Origin: Telluribacter sp035998675
GTDB taxonomy: Bacteria; Bacteroidota; Bacteroidia; Cytophagales; Spirosomataceae
Direction: 5' to 3'
DNA length: 64,000 nucleotides
Assembly (NCBI RefSeq): GCF_035998675.1
Contig: NZ_DASYHI010000008.1
Coordinates: 91,518-155,517, forward strand
Below the pieces are notes generated by a model. That model did not search any database and was not told the origin of the DNA. It saw nothing but the letters and a program-made list of their open reading frames with translations. Shown piece by piece: positions 43,401 through 52,900 of the stretch; within the stretch, counting starts at the first letter, position 1, and every line of letters begins with the position of its first letter. The position numbers and the translations under genes are program-made.

Positions 43401-45734
43401 TGATTGCTCAACGGAAACGGCTCCCGTCATAGCTTGTACACAAGTCCCGGACGTAGCCTGAACGGTATAATTTCCTGGTAGAGTAAATGTGCCAAAGCTG
43501 AAGGCGCTACCTGTACCCTCCATGGCGGTTCCAATAGCCCCCCCATCGCGGTAAAGCCGATAGGTTACACCGGTTTGGGAGCCGTCCAAGCCTACTTCAA
43601 CGCCTGAGCCACCTACGCAAAAATTTCCACCCCCGGTAACTGTAAAGGCAGAAGGGCCAGATTCTACAAGAATTTCAGCCGTATTCTGACAGCCTCGGCT
43701 GTTAGTGACAAGGACTGAGTAAGTACCTGGTTGATTCACGTCGATTGAACCAATATTTCTATTATAAAGCTCGGGCAAACCAGGACCAGAGAAATCATAG
43801 GTAGCGTCTGACTCTGGAAACTCTACGTTTAATTTGACGGAGGTGTTACCGCAGCCCAGGTCACCGCTCTTGGTAAATTGGAACTCAGGGAAGGCTCGGA
43901 ATTCCTGTACTTCATGAGTGGCTGAACCGGTGCAGCCGTTGGCCCAGGTGACTGTAACCGAATAAAGGCCAGCAGCAGAAACGGAAGTAAAAGCAGAGTA
44001 GTCACTGAAGGTCTGGTAGCCTACAGCGGGTCCACTGAATATACTGTTACTGATCTTGCTCGAATATCCGTAGGAAGTAACACTAAGAGGTACCTCCGGG
44101 TGTTTACAGTCAATGCCGGGCCCCTCCGGAGTGATACTAATGGTTGGCGCGGTAGTTTGCGTTACGGTAGCCACCGTTGAGTAGGCAGCAGCACAACTGC
44201 CGCTGGTAAGCTTAGCGCGGTAGTAAACCGTTTGGGAAAGGGGACCAGTATTGAGGCTGGTGCCAGTGGCTTCTGGTATATCACTCCAACTACTATTGTC
44301 AGTGGAGCTTTGCCACTGAATGCTACCGCTTTGGCCACTAAGGCTGATAGTAGTACCCGTACCAGAGCAGACCGCGGCTTCCGTTGCGGTGGCGGTACCA
44401 CCCACAGAAGCGGGAGAAACGGTAACCGTTCCAGCTATAGGATCAGAGGAAGTACCAGTACTGATGTTAGTGACTACAAGCGAAAAACTGCCAGTAAAGT
44501 TGGCAGGCTCAATGCTAACGGTAAAAGTACCCGAAGTCCCCATGAGGCTACCAGTTTGGTTTGCGCTGACTCCGGTGCCGGTGACGGTGTACCGATCCGG
44601 ATTATTGGTAGTAGCCGTATAGGGGATCTCAAAAGAAGTAGCTCCCTGACAGATAGCGGGGAGAGTACCTAGGGTAACAGTGGGAGCGCTGATAGATGAA
44701 GTATTATTGATACGAGCAACTCTGTTCCTTCCGGTGCTGTTATAAGAGACAAAATCTCCTCCAAGCAAGATCTTTCCGTCACTTTGTAGGGCTAAGGTGT
44801 GAATAGAACTATTAGCTCCCGTCCCGGGGTTGAACCCTGTATCCAGACTTCCTCCAGCGTTCAAGCGTGCAATTCTGTTCCTTGCGGTGCCATTGTAGCT
44901 AGTAAATTCCCCTCCAATCACAACCTTTCCGTCACTTTGTATGGTTAGGGCATTAATGAAAACGTTTGGTCCTGTTGCTCCTGTTCCGGGGTTAAACCCT
45001 GTATCCAGACTTCCATCAACATTTAGACGTACTATTCTGTTCCTTGCGGTGCCGTTGTAGGTTGTAAAGTATCCCCCTATCATAATCTTTCCGTCACTTT
45101 GTACGGCAAGGGTGTAAATAATACTGTTAGCTCCCGTCCCGGGGTTGAAGCTTAGGTCCAGACTTCCATCCGCATTCAGGCGTGCAATTCTGTTCCTTGC
45201 TGTGCCATTGTAGCTAGTAAATTCCCCTCCAATCACAATCTTTCCGTCACTTTGTATGGCTAGGGTGCGAACGGCACCAGCAGCACCAGGGGCGGGATTG
45301 AAGCTCGGATCCAGACTTCCGTCAGCGTTCAATCGGGCAACATTGTTATAATAAGTGCCGTTGTAAGAGCCAAACTCTCCCCCTATCAGAATCCTACCGT
45401 CACTTTGTACAACTAGGGTGTAAACACTGCCATTAGCTCCCGTTCCGGGATTGAAGCTTGCATCCAGAGTCCCGTCAGCGTTCAGACGAGCTATATTATT
45501 CCTGCCTATGCCGTTATAAGTAGAAAATTGCCCTCCTATCAAAATCTTACCGTTGCTTTGTACGGCAATGGCTTGAACGATGCCATTAAATCCATCACCA
45601 AAGTTAAATCCAACATCAGTGGGGTTGAAGCTGGCATCAATGGACTGGGCGCTGGCATCAAAGGAAAAACTTGCGAGCAAGGCCATCAGGCATAAGCAGT
45701 ACCTGATGTGGATAGAGAGGAGACGTGTAGACAT
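40413..45734 (-). CDS. Giant T9SS-secreted surface protein (delta-60 repeats, Ig-like and MopE-type metal motifs)
   Basis: 1773 residues. A signal peptide (CLCLMALLASFSFDASAQ) is followed by six or so delta-60 repeats of about 50 residues (consensus VQSDGKIxIGGxFTxYNG, RNRIARLNADGSLDxxFNPG; residues 35-345). Next come several Ig/PKD-like modules, including two copies of PAICQGATSFEIPYTAT, two MopE-type putative metal-binding repeats (YADADGDGWGN, GDCNDGDNTMYP, CDGKDNNCNG), and three Ig domains (QYQWLKDGKKLNGQT, DAGTYACAVTSPCG). The end is a type A T9SS sorting domain (EVFPNPTVTSTVKVLI, LRVNTTEQSQVRKLIKQ). It would be exported by T9SS and attached to the surface as an adhesin or matrix protein. 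A palindromic operator lies 82 bases upstream. Confidence 0.92.
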   Translation of the reverse strand: MSTRLLSIHIRYCLCLMALLASFSFDASAQSIDASFNPTDVGFNFGDGFNGIVQAIAVQSNGKILIGGQFSTYNGIGRNNIARLNADGTLDASFNPGTGANGSVYTLVVQSDGRILIGGEFGSYNGTYYNNVARLNADGSLDPSFNPAPGAAGAVRTLAIQSDGKIVIGGEFTSYNGTARNRIARLNADGSLDLSFNPGTGANSIIYTLAVQSDGKIMIGGYFTTYNGTARNRIVRLNVDGSLDTGFNPGTGATGPNVFINALTIQSDGKVVIGGEFTSYNGTARNRIARLNAGGSLDTGFNPGTGANSSIHTLALQSDGKILLGGDFVSYNSTGRNRVARINNTSSISAPTVTLGTLPAICQGATSFEIPYTATTNNPDRYTVTGTGVSANQTGSLMGTSGTFTVSIEPANFTGSFSLVVTNISTGTSSDPIAGTVTVSPASVGGTATATEAAVCSGTGTTISLSGQSGSIQWQSSTDNSSWSDIPEATGTSLNTGPLSQTVYYRAKLTSGSCAAAYSTVATVTQTTAPTISITPEGPGIDCKHPEVPLSVTSYGYSSKISNSIFSGPAVGYQTFSDYSAFTSVSAAGLYSVTVTWANGCTGSATHEVQEFRAFPEFQFTKSGDLGCGNTSVKLNVEFPESDATYDFSGPGLPELYNRNIGSIDVNQPGTYSVLVTNSRGCQNTAEILVESGPSAFTVTGGGNFCVGGSGVEVGLDGSQTGVTYRLYRDGGAIGTAMEGTGSAFSFGTFTLPGNYTVQATSGTCVQAMTGAVSVEQSTPPGLSLMQHGELGCNIYSVGIEAVSTFQTKIVNYQFSGPQVDHHNFGYDNYSALAGVSKAGTYSVSVTWANGCIGTASIEVLDRKDLPVITLTKSGDLGCGNTSVTLSVVHDPNELLTTYMFAGPGVGLYDNRSGSIVVDQPGSYSVTVTNYYGCDNKADIVVESGPAAFTVTGGGSFCADGPGVSVGLDGSQTGVTYQLYRDGQAVGTAMEGTGNNLDFGKVKETGVYSVKASAGSCLLIMTGEASVQQTTAPTLDFFSTGDITCNSINAELKVYPASSSEVTNYAFAGPFVAYSGIENTSAFASVAAAGTYTVTVTWANGCIRTASVEILDRTALPELILTKSGDLSNASPTVTLTATLDYSYTYEFNGPGIVSKENNTATVDQPGIYQVTVINLFGCRNVAEVEIKNRPIPTITLGTVPAICQGATSFEIPYTATTNSLDQYTVTGTGISANQTGSLTGTSGTITVSIDPATFTGNFTLVVTNNAEAISSAPIEGLVTITPATTYYADADGDGWGNEAVTIQACEVRSGYVEKAGDCNDGDNTMYPSAPELCDGKDNNCNGEVDEGVQQTFYADADGDGFGNATTTVLACSAPTGYVAQAGDCNDGDNTIYPGAPELCDGKDNNCNGQTDEGQGISFTTQPPAYATACVGTSITVSIVVVGTNLQYQWLKDGKKLNGQTTATLTLSGIQSKDAGTYACAVTSPCGSVTSTDYILSVSPVTAITTQPMASLLACPGSIATASVTAVGGNLKYQWYWGESSAGSPVAGQTSATLSLTNVQPSQTGKYYCVITGDCGTATSTPFELSLKQPTVITTQPPATLARTPGSSATLTVVASGTNLKYQWYLDGKKIGGQTSPTLLLDKLKEKDSGTYRCEVSGDCGIITSTACILTVSTASGARLAASVDGELLPLVVEVFPNPTVTSTVKVLIQGAAQKQVQLQVLDQSGRILVEQELKIQNQQHTEQLDLTHAPAGLLLLRVNTTEQSQVRKLIKQ

Positions 45735-45815
45735 AAAATAGGATGTTAGTAATGGTTAAGAGAGCTAAAGGATGTAAAGTCTCCGCAAAAGTAGAGCAGT
45801 CGGTACCAGCCCGGC

Positions 45816-45835
45816 AATACCCCAAAAGGGGTATT
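45816..45835. promoter_or_regulatory. NarL-like 7-2-7 operator, site 1 (upstream of giant T9SS gene)
   Basis: Perfect palindrome AATACCCC-AAAA-GGGGTATT, 82 bases before the start codon at 45734. Read as heptamers it is TACCCCA-AA-AGGGGTA, close to the NarL 7-2-7 pattern. Confidence 0.8.
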
Positions 45836-45946
45836 CTTAGGAATGATTACCTATGATAATCAGCAGGTTTGATATATTTTAGAATACACACGTACTTCAC
45901 ACCCAACTCTATGGAACTGTCTTTCCTTTTCTTGGAGCAGCTACCA

Positions 45947-48900
45947 TCAGCTATGCGAGTGGTCGTTCCACGGCTTTCCCTCCCAATCATGGGAGGCCCT
46001 GTTGAGAGGTACTTCCAGCGTAACGGTAGTGCCCCGGGCTCCGGTGTCTACCCGGAGCCGGCCGTGCAGGTAGTCTACCCGCGAGCGGATGTTCCTCAGG
46101 CCAATGCCGGCGCTCCCCCGGTCCTGTGGGTACCCTTTGCCATCGTCCTCAACGAGAAGCGTGAAGTGGTCAGGGTAATAAATAAGCTGCACCGTTACCT
46201 GGCTGGCGCGGGCGTGTTTGATGGTGTTGTTGATCAGTTCCAGCACGATGCGGTAAAGGGTGAGCCCGGTTTCCTGGTCCAGGCGTTGCTCCGGTCCGTA
46301 GGTGATGAAGTGGAACTTCAACCCGCTGCTGGCCTGCGCCCGCTGGACCGTTTCCCGGAGCGACTCGGTCAGCCCCAGCTTATTGAATTCGGGAGGCATG
46401 AGGTTGTGGGAGATCAGCCGCAGGTCTCGGATGGCCTTTTCCATCAGCCCGATGGGCCGGTTCAGTCCCCTGGACTCCGGCTGCACCGACTCGAGCTGTC
46501 CCTTAATGGCCGAGAGCGTAGCGCCCAGGTCATCGTGCAGGTCAGCGGCCAGGCGCTGTCGCTCTTCTTCCTGCGCCTGCAGCACACGCTGCATCTCCCG
46601 GCGCTGGCGGTTGAGCCGGCTTTGGGTGTAGAGGCGGAGTCCTAACCAGGCAGCACCCATCAGGCCAACGAACAGCAGCAGCCTAAACCACCACGTCCGC
46701 CACCAGGGAGGATGGATGATGATAGCTAGCTTTGCTCCCTGCTCGTTCCAGTAACCGTCACTGTTGGATGCCTTGACGCGGAAGGTATAGCGGCCGGGTG
46801 GGAGGCTGGTGTAGCTGGCCAGGCGGCGCGTACCGCTGTAAACCCAGTCCTTGTCTACTCCTTCCAGTTGAAATGCGTACTGGTTTTTAAGAGGTACATC
46901 GTAGCTGAGGGCCACAAACTCAAAGGAAAGAAAGTTCTGATCGTAAGGAAGTTCAAGCTGATCCGGCGGTAGCTCGCGGCGTTTACGCATCACCGACAGG
47001 CCGCTTATAAAAACGGCCGGTGGGGTAGTGTTATCTCTGAGGCTATCGGGGTAGAAGGCCATGAAGCCATTCCGGGTACCGAACAGGAGTTTATTCTGGT
47101 GTCGGTAGGCAGCGCGTGAATTGAATTCATTGTCCGGCAGGCCATCTTGTATATCATAGGAGCGGAAGGCTTTAGTGGTGGGGGTAAACCAGCACAGGCC
47201 GTTGGCCGTACCCATCCATAGGTTTTCCCTCCGGTCGCCCAGGATACTCAAAATACGGTTACTTGGCAGACCATCCAGGGTTGTGTAAAAGGTAAATGTA
47301 CCGGTACGGGGATCCAGTTTATTCAGGCCTCCGTGTCCGGTTCCGGCCCAAATCATTCCCACTTCATCCTCATACAGACAGTGTACCTCCTTGTCACTAA
47401 GGGTGTTTGTTGAGGACCCAGAGCCGGGCAGGTAGTGGGTGAAGCGGCCCGTCCGCGGATTAAGCCGGTTAATACCTCCTCCTCCGGTGGCTATGTAAAT
47501 GGACCCATCACGGCTGGGAAGTATGTCGTACAGGAAGGGGCTGTTCAGGCTTTTCTCCCCTTTTTCATTGTAAGGATAATAGACAATTTGCGAACGCTCG
47601 GGACTAAAAGCAGCAATCACGGCCGAGTCGCCCGCACTGGTGCTGGCGAGCCAGAGGGTGCCATCCTGCCCCTCCGCCATTCGTCGTACCGAAAAAGGGA
47701 CTTTATAGCGTATAAATCGGGCTGTAACGTAGTCGTACCTGTACAAGCCTAACTGTGCCCCAATCCAGAGGCGGTTCTGCCGGTCCTGCATCAGGCTCCA
47801 CACGGCCCGGTTGTTCGGAGAGTCCGGTACGGACGGATCAACCCGGACCTGTTTTACCTGTTTCGTTTTGGGATCAAACTGGTAGAGTCCGTTCTGGAAG
47901 CTGCCGTCCATGCTGCCGGCATTACTGCCTAACCAGATAGTACCGGTATGGTCTTCGAGCAGGGTATTGATGTAGTTGTTGTTCAGGCTAATGGAAGAAC
48001 CAGTAGGGATAATCTGGTAGGTGTGGAACTGTTTACTATTGGCAGATGCCTTGTTGACACCACTGTTGGTTCCTACCCAGAGGTTCCCCAGGCGGTCCTG
48101 GTACAGCGACTGAATATTATTGTTGCTAAGTGTACCGGGCAGGGCAGGATTAGACTCGTAGGTAATGACCTGGTCTGTTTTTGGATCTATACGTTGTAGT
48201 CCTTCTCCGGTTGCCAGCCAGATGTTCCCCTGCTTACCCGAGATAATACCATTGTACCGGATGGCCTTAGTTAGCTTGCCCTGAGGATTATAGCGCTGAA
48301 ATTGCGGGGAACTGTGGCGGGTATCCAGCCGCCATACGCCCCCGTTCAGGCTACCCGCCCACAGTACCCCCTGCGCATCCAGGTGCAGGGAGGATATAAA
48401 GGGTTGATTGCTCAGAGAATGGTCCAGCACGACCGGTGTAAATTTACCAGTGGCACGTTCGAACCGGTGCACCCCCTGTAGCCCGCCTACCCACAGCCTT
48501 CCCGCCGGATCTTCGGTTAGGGCCGTCAGGTACTTTTGGGTAGGGTAGAGGGTATAATGTCTGGTTTCGGGGTCAAAGCAGGCCAGGCCATTGCCGGTGG
48601 CCAGCCACAGGCAATTCCCGGCATCATCCAGTATGGTAAACAGGGTGTTCCAGTAGGCATCCTGTTTGTGAACGATGGGGTAGGCAGTAACTATGCCGGT
48701 TCGCTTGTTCACCAGGTGCAGCCCCCCGCCCAGTGTAGCTACCCACAGTTTGCCCTTCCGGTCCTCCATGATGTCGGTGATAATGCTGTGGTGGAAGGTA
48801 TGCTTTGGATCGCGTGGATCAGGCTTGTATACCGTAAAGGTATACCCGTCGTAGCGGTTCAGGCCGTTGTGGGTACCAAACCACAGGAAGCCTTCGCGGT

Positions 48901-49039
48901 CCTGGTAAATACTCCGGACGGTACTCTGGGAAAGGCCCAGCTGGGTAGACAGGTGCTCAAAGTGGAGGTCAGTCTGGGCGCTGCATAAAGTAGCCCAAAC
49001 CAGGAGAAATAACAGTGCTGGTAACGGTGTTACCTTCAT
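45947..49039 (-). CDS. Periplasmic-propeller sensor histidine kinase HK1
   Basis: 1030 residues. Signal peptide (LLFLLVWATLCSAQ); 14 or so Reg_prop repeats (patterns IYQDREGFLWFGTHNGLNRYD, LLEDHTGTIWLGSNAG) forming two beta-propellers (residues about 25-690); a Y_Y_Y domain (about 700-775, ending LPPGRYTFRVKASNSDG); one membrane helix (WFRLLLFVGLMGAAWLGLRL); HisKA_3 with the phospho-His in ADLHDDLGATLSAIKG (about 830); and an HATPase (ELINNTIKHARASQ, LLVEDDGKGYPQ, GIGLRNIRSRV). Unlike hybrid two-component systems of Bacteroides it has no receiver or AraC domain, so it must signal to a separate regulator, most likely the NarL-type protein encoded upstream. It has its own operator (49099). Confidence 0.94.
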   Translation of the reverse strand: MKVTPLPALLFLLVWATLCSAQTDLHFEHLSTQLGLSQSTVRSIYQDREGFLWFGTHNGLNRYDGYTFTVYKPDPRDPKHTFHHSIITDIMEDRKGKLWVATLGGGLHLVNKRTGIVTAYPIVHKQDAYWNTLFTILDDAGNCLWLATGNGLACFDPETRHYTLYPTQKYLTALTEDPAGRLWVGGLQGVHRFERATGKFTPVVLDHSLSNQPFISSLHLDAQGVLWAGSLNGGVWRLDTRHSSPQFQRYNPQGKLTKAIRYNGIISGKQGNIWLATGEGLQRIDPKTDQVITYESNPALPGTLSNNNIQSLYQDRLGNLWVGTNSGVNKASANSKQFHTYQIIPTGSSISLNNNYINTLLEDHTGTIWLGSNAGSMDGSFQNGLYQFDPKTKQVKQVRVDPSVPDSPNNRAVWSLMQDRQNRLWIGAQLGLYRYDYVTARFIRYKVPFSVRRMAEGQDGTLWLASTSAGDSAVIAAFSPERSQIVYYPYNEKGEKSLNSPFLYDILPSRDGSIYIATGGGGINRLNPRTGRFTHYLPGSGSSTNTLSDKEVHCLYEDEVGMIWAGTGHGGLNKLDPRTGTFTFYTTLDGLPSNRILSILGDRRENLWMGTANGLCWFTPTTKAFRSYDIQDGLPDNEFNSRAAYRHQNKLLFGTRNGFMAFYPDSLRDNTTPPAVFISGLSVMRKRRELPPDQLELPYDQNFLSFEFVALSYDVPLKNQYAFQLEGVDKDWVYSGTRRLASYTSLPPGRYTFRVKASNSDGYWNEQGAKLAIIIHPPWWRTWWFRLLLFVGLMGAAWLGLRLYTQSRLNRQRREMQRVLQAQEEERQRLAADLHDDLGATLSAIKGQLESVQPESRGLNRPIGLMEKAIRDLRLISHNLMPPEFNKLGLTESLRETVQRAQASSGLKFHFITYGPEQRLDQETGLTLYRIVLELINNTIKHARASQVTVQLIYYPDHFTLLVEDDGKGYPQDRGSAGIGLRNIRSRVDYLHGRLRVDTGARGTTVTLEVPLNRASHDWEGKPWNDHSHS

Positions 49040-49098
49040 AGTGTGGACAAATTATTTCTGAGGATGCTTCAAAAGTAGGAAGCGGCTTTTTGAAAAGG

Positions 49099-49118
49099 AA
49101 TACCCTAAACAGGGTATT
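49099..49118. promoter_or_regulatory. NarL-like 7-2-7 operator, site 2 (upstream of HK1)
   Basis: AATACCCT-AAAC-AGGGTATT, perfect arms, 60 bases before the HK1 start codon (49039). Confidence 0.8.
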
Positions 49119-49324
49119 TTGCAGAGGACTCACTATTCCTGACCAATACAATGTAGTGCCCTGTAAGAGCTTTTATAGGAAGTAGAAAGCTAATCAAAAG
49201 CCCGACTTGCGTGGCTGATCGAGCCTGATAGTTTGGTAGGTACCTGGCCGGACGCCAGGCACATCAGATAGAACCAGGGTCGGCCGAGACACCGGCCAGG
49301 GGCAGAGAGGTAGTAAATTATCTG

Positions 49325-49972
49325 CTACAGCCCATGCTCGTTGGCAAAGTTGACGAGTTCCGCCACGCTCTTGATGTCGAGCTTGTAGTAGATGTTTTTG
49401 CGGTGGGTCTTCACGGTCTCCTCCGATAGAAAAAGCCGCTCGGCTATCTCGTGCGTTGAGACACCCTGTTTGATCAGACTGATGATCTGGGTTTCGCGGG
49501 GGGAGAGCTTGTAGCACTTGATAAACTCGTCCTCCTCGTGCAGGGCACCCCCATTGCCGTATACCTTCTCATCGAAGTACCGCTCACCTGCCATTACCCG
49601 CTGCAGGCAGTGGACCAGCTCCTGCTGGGAGGCGCTTTTGAGGAGGTAGCCCGCTACGCCCAGGTCTTTGAGGTCACTGACAAACTTCTGGTAGCTGTAC
49701 ATGGAGATGATTACCACCCGTACCTGCGGAAACTCCCGTACTACCTGCCGGGCTATGTCGATGCCGTTGCGGCCGGGCAGGTTGATGTCCAGGAGTAGTA
49801 TGTCGGGTTGTAAGGTGTGAACGGCCGGTACTACCTCTGTGCCCGAGTACACCTGGTTTAAGACCCGGAAGGGGCTCCCTTCGTAGGTAAGTAAGTTTCG
49901 GAGTCCATCGTTAAATAGCTGATGATCATCCGCTATTAGTAGGGTGGTGGTGCGGTTTGAGCTGTTGATCAT
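49325..49972 (-). CDS. NarL/FixJ-family response regulator
   Basis: 215 residues from the ATG at 49972 (MINSSNRTTTLLIADDHQLF); the upstream frame overlaps the kinase and is not conserved. Receiver domain: acidic pair DD15-16, phospho-acceptor Asp62 in ILLLDINLPG, Lys in GYLLKSAS (about 112). LuxR-type HTH: LSPRETQIISLIKQGVSTHE and IAERLFLSEETVKTHRKNI (about 150-195). It overlaps the HK2 gene by 47 bases, so they are cotranscribed and translationally linked. It is the only receiver protein in the region and is the natural partner of three HisKA_3 kinases. NarL-type regulators bind inverted heptamers spaced by 2 bp, matching the five palindromes nearby. Confidence 0.94.
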   Translation of the reverse strand: MINSSNRTTTLLIADDHQLFNDGLRNLLTYEGSPFRVLNQVYSGTEVVPAVHTLQPDILLLDINLPGRNGIDIARQVVREFPQVRVVIISMYSYQKFVSDLKDLGVAGYLLKSASQQELVHCLQRVMAGERYFDEKVYGNGGALHEEDEFIKCYKLSPRETQIISLIKQGVSTHEIAERLFLSEETVKTHRKNIYYKLDIKSVAELVNFANEHGL

Positions 49973-52900
49973 TGTGTGGTTTGGTAAGGGGGACTTCCAG
50001 GGTAACGGTGGTGCCGCGCTCACCGCTATCAACCCAAAGCCGCCCGCCCAGATAATCTACCCGCGAACGAATGTTACGCAGGCCAATGCCTGAACTCTGT
50101 TTCCCTTTGGGGTAGCCCCGGCCGTTATCTTCGACCAGTAAAGTGACATTTTCGGGATAAAAAATCAACTGTACCGTTACCTGGCTGGCTTTGGCGTGTT
50201 TGATGGTGTTATTGATCAGCTCCAGCACAATGCGGTAGATGGTCAGCTCGGTGGGGTGGTCCAGGCGCTGCTCCTTTCCGTAGCTGATAAACAGGCAGTG
50301 CAAGCCCGAACTGGCCTGCAGGCGCTGGGTCGTCTCACGAAGAGCCTCTGTGAGCCCCAGGGTCATGAACTCGGGGGGCATCAGGTTGTGGGAGATGAGC
50401 CGCAGGTCGCGGATGGCTTTGTCCATCAGAGCAATGGGTTTACCTGGGCCATCCTGAGAGATTTGACCAGATTCCAGTTGTCCCTTGATGGCGGAGAGGG
50501 TAGCGCCCAGGTCATCGTGCAGGTCAGCGGCCAGGCGCTGGCGTTCTTCTTCCTGCGCCTGTAGCACGCGCTGCATGTCCTGACGCTGTCGAAGCAGGCG
50601 GCTACGGGTGTAGAAGCGGATGGCAACGAAGGCCATCCCCAACAGGCTCATTAGGAGCAGCAGCCGGAACCACCACGTCTGCCAGAAAGGTGGGTGTACC
50701 CGAATCATTAGCGTTTTCTCTGTCCATACTCCTTGGCTGCTGGCCGCTTTTACCCGGAACACATACCGACCCGGAGGTACCTGGTAGTAGGAGGCGGTAA
50801 GTTCAACGGTAGCCTGGCGCCAATCTGTATCGTAGTTTTCCAGCATGAAGTAAAGCCGGTTGTGCTCGGGATCGGCGAAGTGAATACCGGCCATGTCAAT
50901 AGCAAATACATTCTGATCATGCTCCAGACTTACTTCCTTATCCGGTTCCATGGCTACGTTAGGCCCTCCATCCTCCTTTGCAGACCTATTTATCAATCGA
51001 AAACCGGAAAAGACGATCTGGGGAGGGCGGGAATTGGTCCGAATAGACGGGGGATGAATGGTGTAAAAGCCCGCTTTGTCTCCCAGGAAGAGATGCCCGC
51101 TGCTACCGCTATGCAGGGCCAGTCGGCTGAAAGCTTTTGGATCCAAACCAATTTCGACCCCATACCTTTCTTTCAGGTTTCCTGCTTTGTCGAGTTGTAA
51201 CACCCCCTCCGTTGTACTTATCCAGAGATTATCCTGTTGGTCTTTTTTTATGCCCAAAACCCCCGTCAGTATATGCTTGCCCGTAGTGGGGTCTTTGTAT
51301 TTGACAAAGTCATCCCGGGCAGGGTCGTACACATGAAGTCCGTAGCCGTAGGAGCCAGCCCAGATTCTTCCCTTAGCATCTTCTTGTATAGCCGTTATGT
51401 AAGGACTGCTAATTAGGTAGTGCTTAAATGCACCGGTGGCCCGGTCAATCCTGTTTACCCCCTCTTCTGCCCACGCCCCAATCCAGAAGTTTCCTTTCCG
51501 GTCTTCGTAAATAGTCGAAACAGAGTTTATAACTTCATTCTCTATGTCTAGAGGGTTTTTCCGGATGCGGGTAAAAGTGCCCTTCTTCTGATCCATTTTG
51601 CACAGCCCTCCTTTTTCGGTACCTACCCAAAGGGTACCTGCATTGTCTTCAAAAAGGGAAAGTACGGCTCCTTCACCCAGGCTGGTAGCTACTTTGGGAG
51701 CATGGGCAAAATGGGTAAAGGTCTTCGTATTGGAGTCTCTTCGCCACAGGCCATTTCTGGCACCAATCCACAGGGTGCCTTTTCGGTCCTCTATAAGAGC
51801 CCATACGGGCTCCCTGAGCAAACTGACCGGCAGCGCAGCCATCAGGTCTTTCTTTTCCCTACTATATCGGTCATACAGCCTGAGGCCTTTAGTGGTGGCA
51901 GCCCACCGGGTACCCGAGGCATCCTCAAATACGTGCTGTACCGCGGCTCCGGTAGATTGGTAGGGGAAGCTCACCCGCAAGGGATCGGTGCGGTATAGGT
52001 TTCCAAAGAGGGTGCCAATCCAGAGCACTCCCTCCCGGGATGTGAAGGCCGTCCAGGCGCTGTTGTCATCCAGCCCGATTGTGTTTTTACTGGTACTGGT
52101 ATGGTGCGTCACTTTTCCTGACTTTGGGTCGTAGCGGCTAACCCCACTGCCATAGGTGCCGATCCAGACAGCTCCCGTGGCATCTTCGTGGATAAAGGTT
52201 ATACCATCTTCGTTGTTGCCGATAATGGGGGAACGGCTTAGCTTATCGGGTTGAAGCGGATTATAACGGTGGCGGGTAAAGGTACCCTTTTTCCGATCTA
52301 AGGTATGGAGACCATCGCCAAGAGTACCTACCCAGAAATTTCCCCGGCTATCCTCGTAAATAGCTCTGACTTTATTGTCGACCAGGCTGTGCGGATCGTT
52401 GGGATTGTGCAGATAGCGGGTAAAGGTACCGGCAGTTGAATTAAAACGATTAAGACCGCCCTCGCCAGGCTTTGTCTCCCAGGGGCTACCGGTACCTATC
52501 CATAGTGTACCCTGCCGGTCCTCGTACAGGGCTCGTACATGGTCATGGCTTAGACTGCCCGGGTCTCTGGGATTATGTCGGTACCGGGTAAAGGTGTCGC
52601 TCCCGGGCTCGAAACGATGAAGTCCGCCGTGCGTACCTACCCACAGCCTGCCCTTCCGGTCTTCCAGGATTGCCGTTACCGTATTATCACTTAGGCCCCT
52701 GGTATCTTTTGTATCGTGAGTAAAATGGGTAAAGGTTTTTGTTGCCGGATCAAACCGGTCCAAGCCGTTCTGATACATACCAATCCAGATGGTGCCGTCC
52801 CTGGCGATACAGATAGACTCAGTTCGGTTAGCAGCCAGCGAGTTCTTATTAGCCGGGTCATGGTAGTATGAAACGTAGTTATATCCGTCGTAGCGGTGCA

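Noticed and set aside
45869..46645. 258-codon + strand frame opposite HK1 kinase domain
   Set aside because: Antisense to the highly conserved HisKA_3/HATPase region; it has no features of its own.
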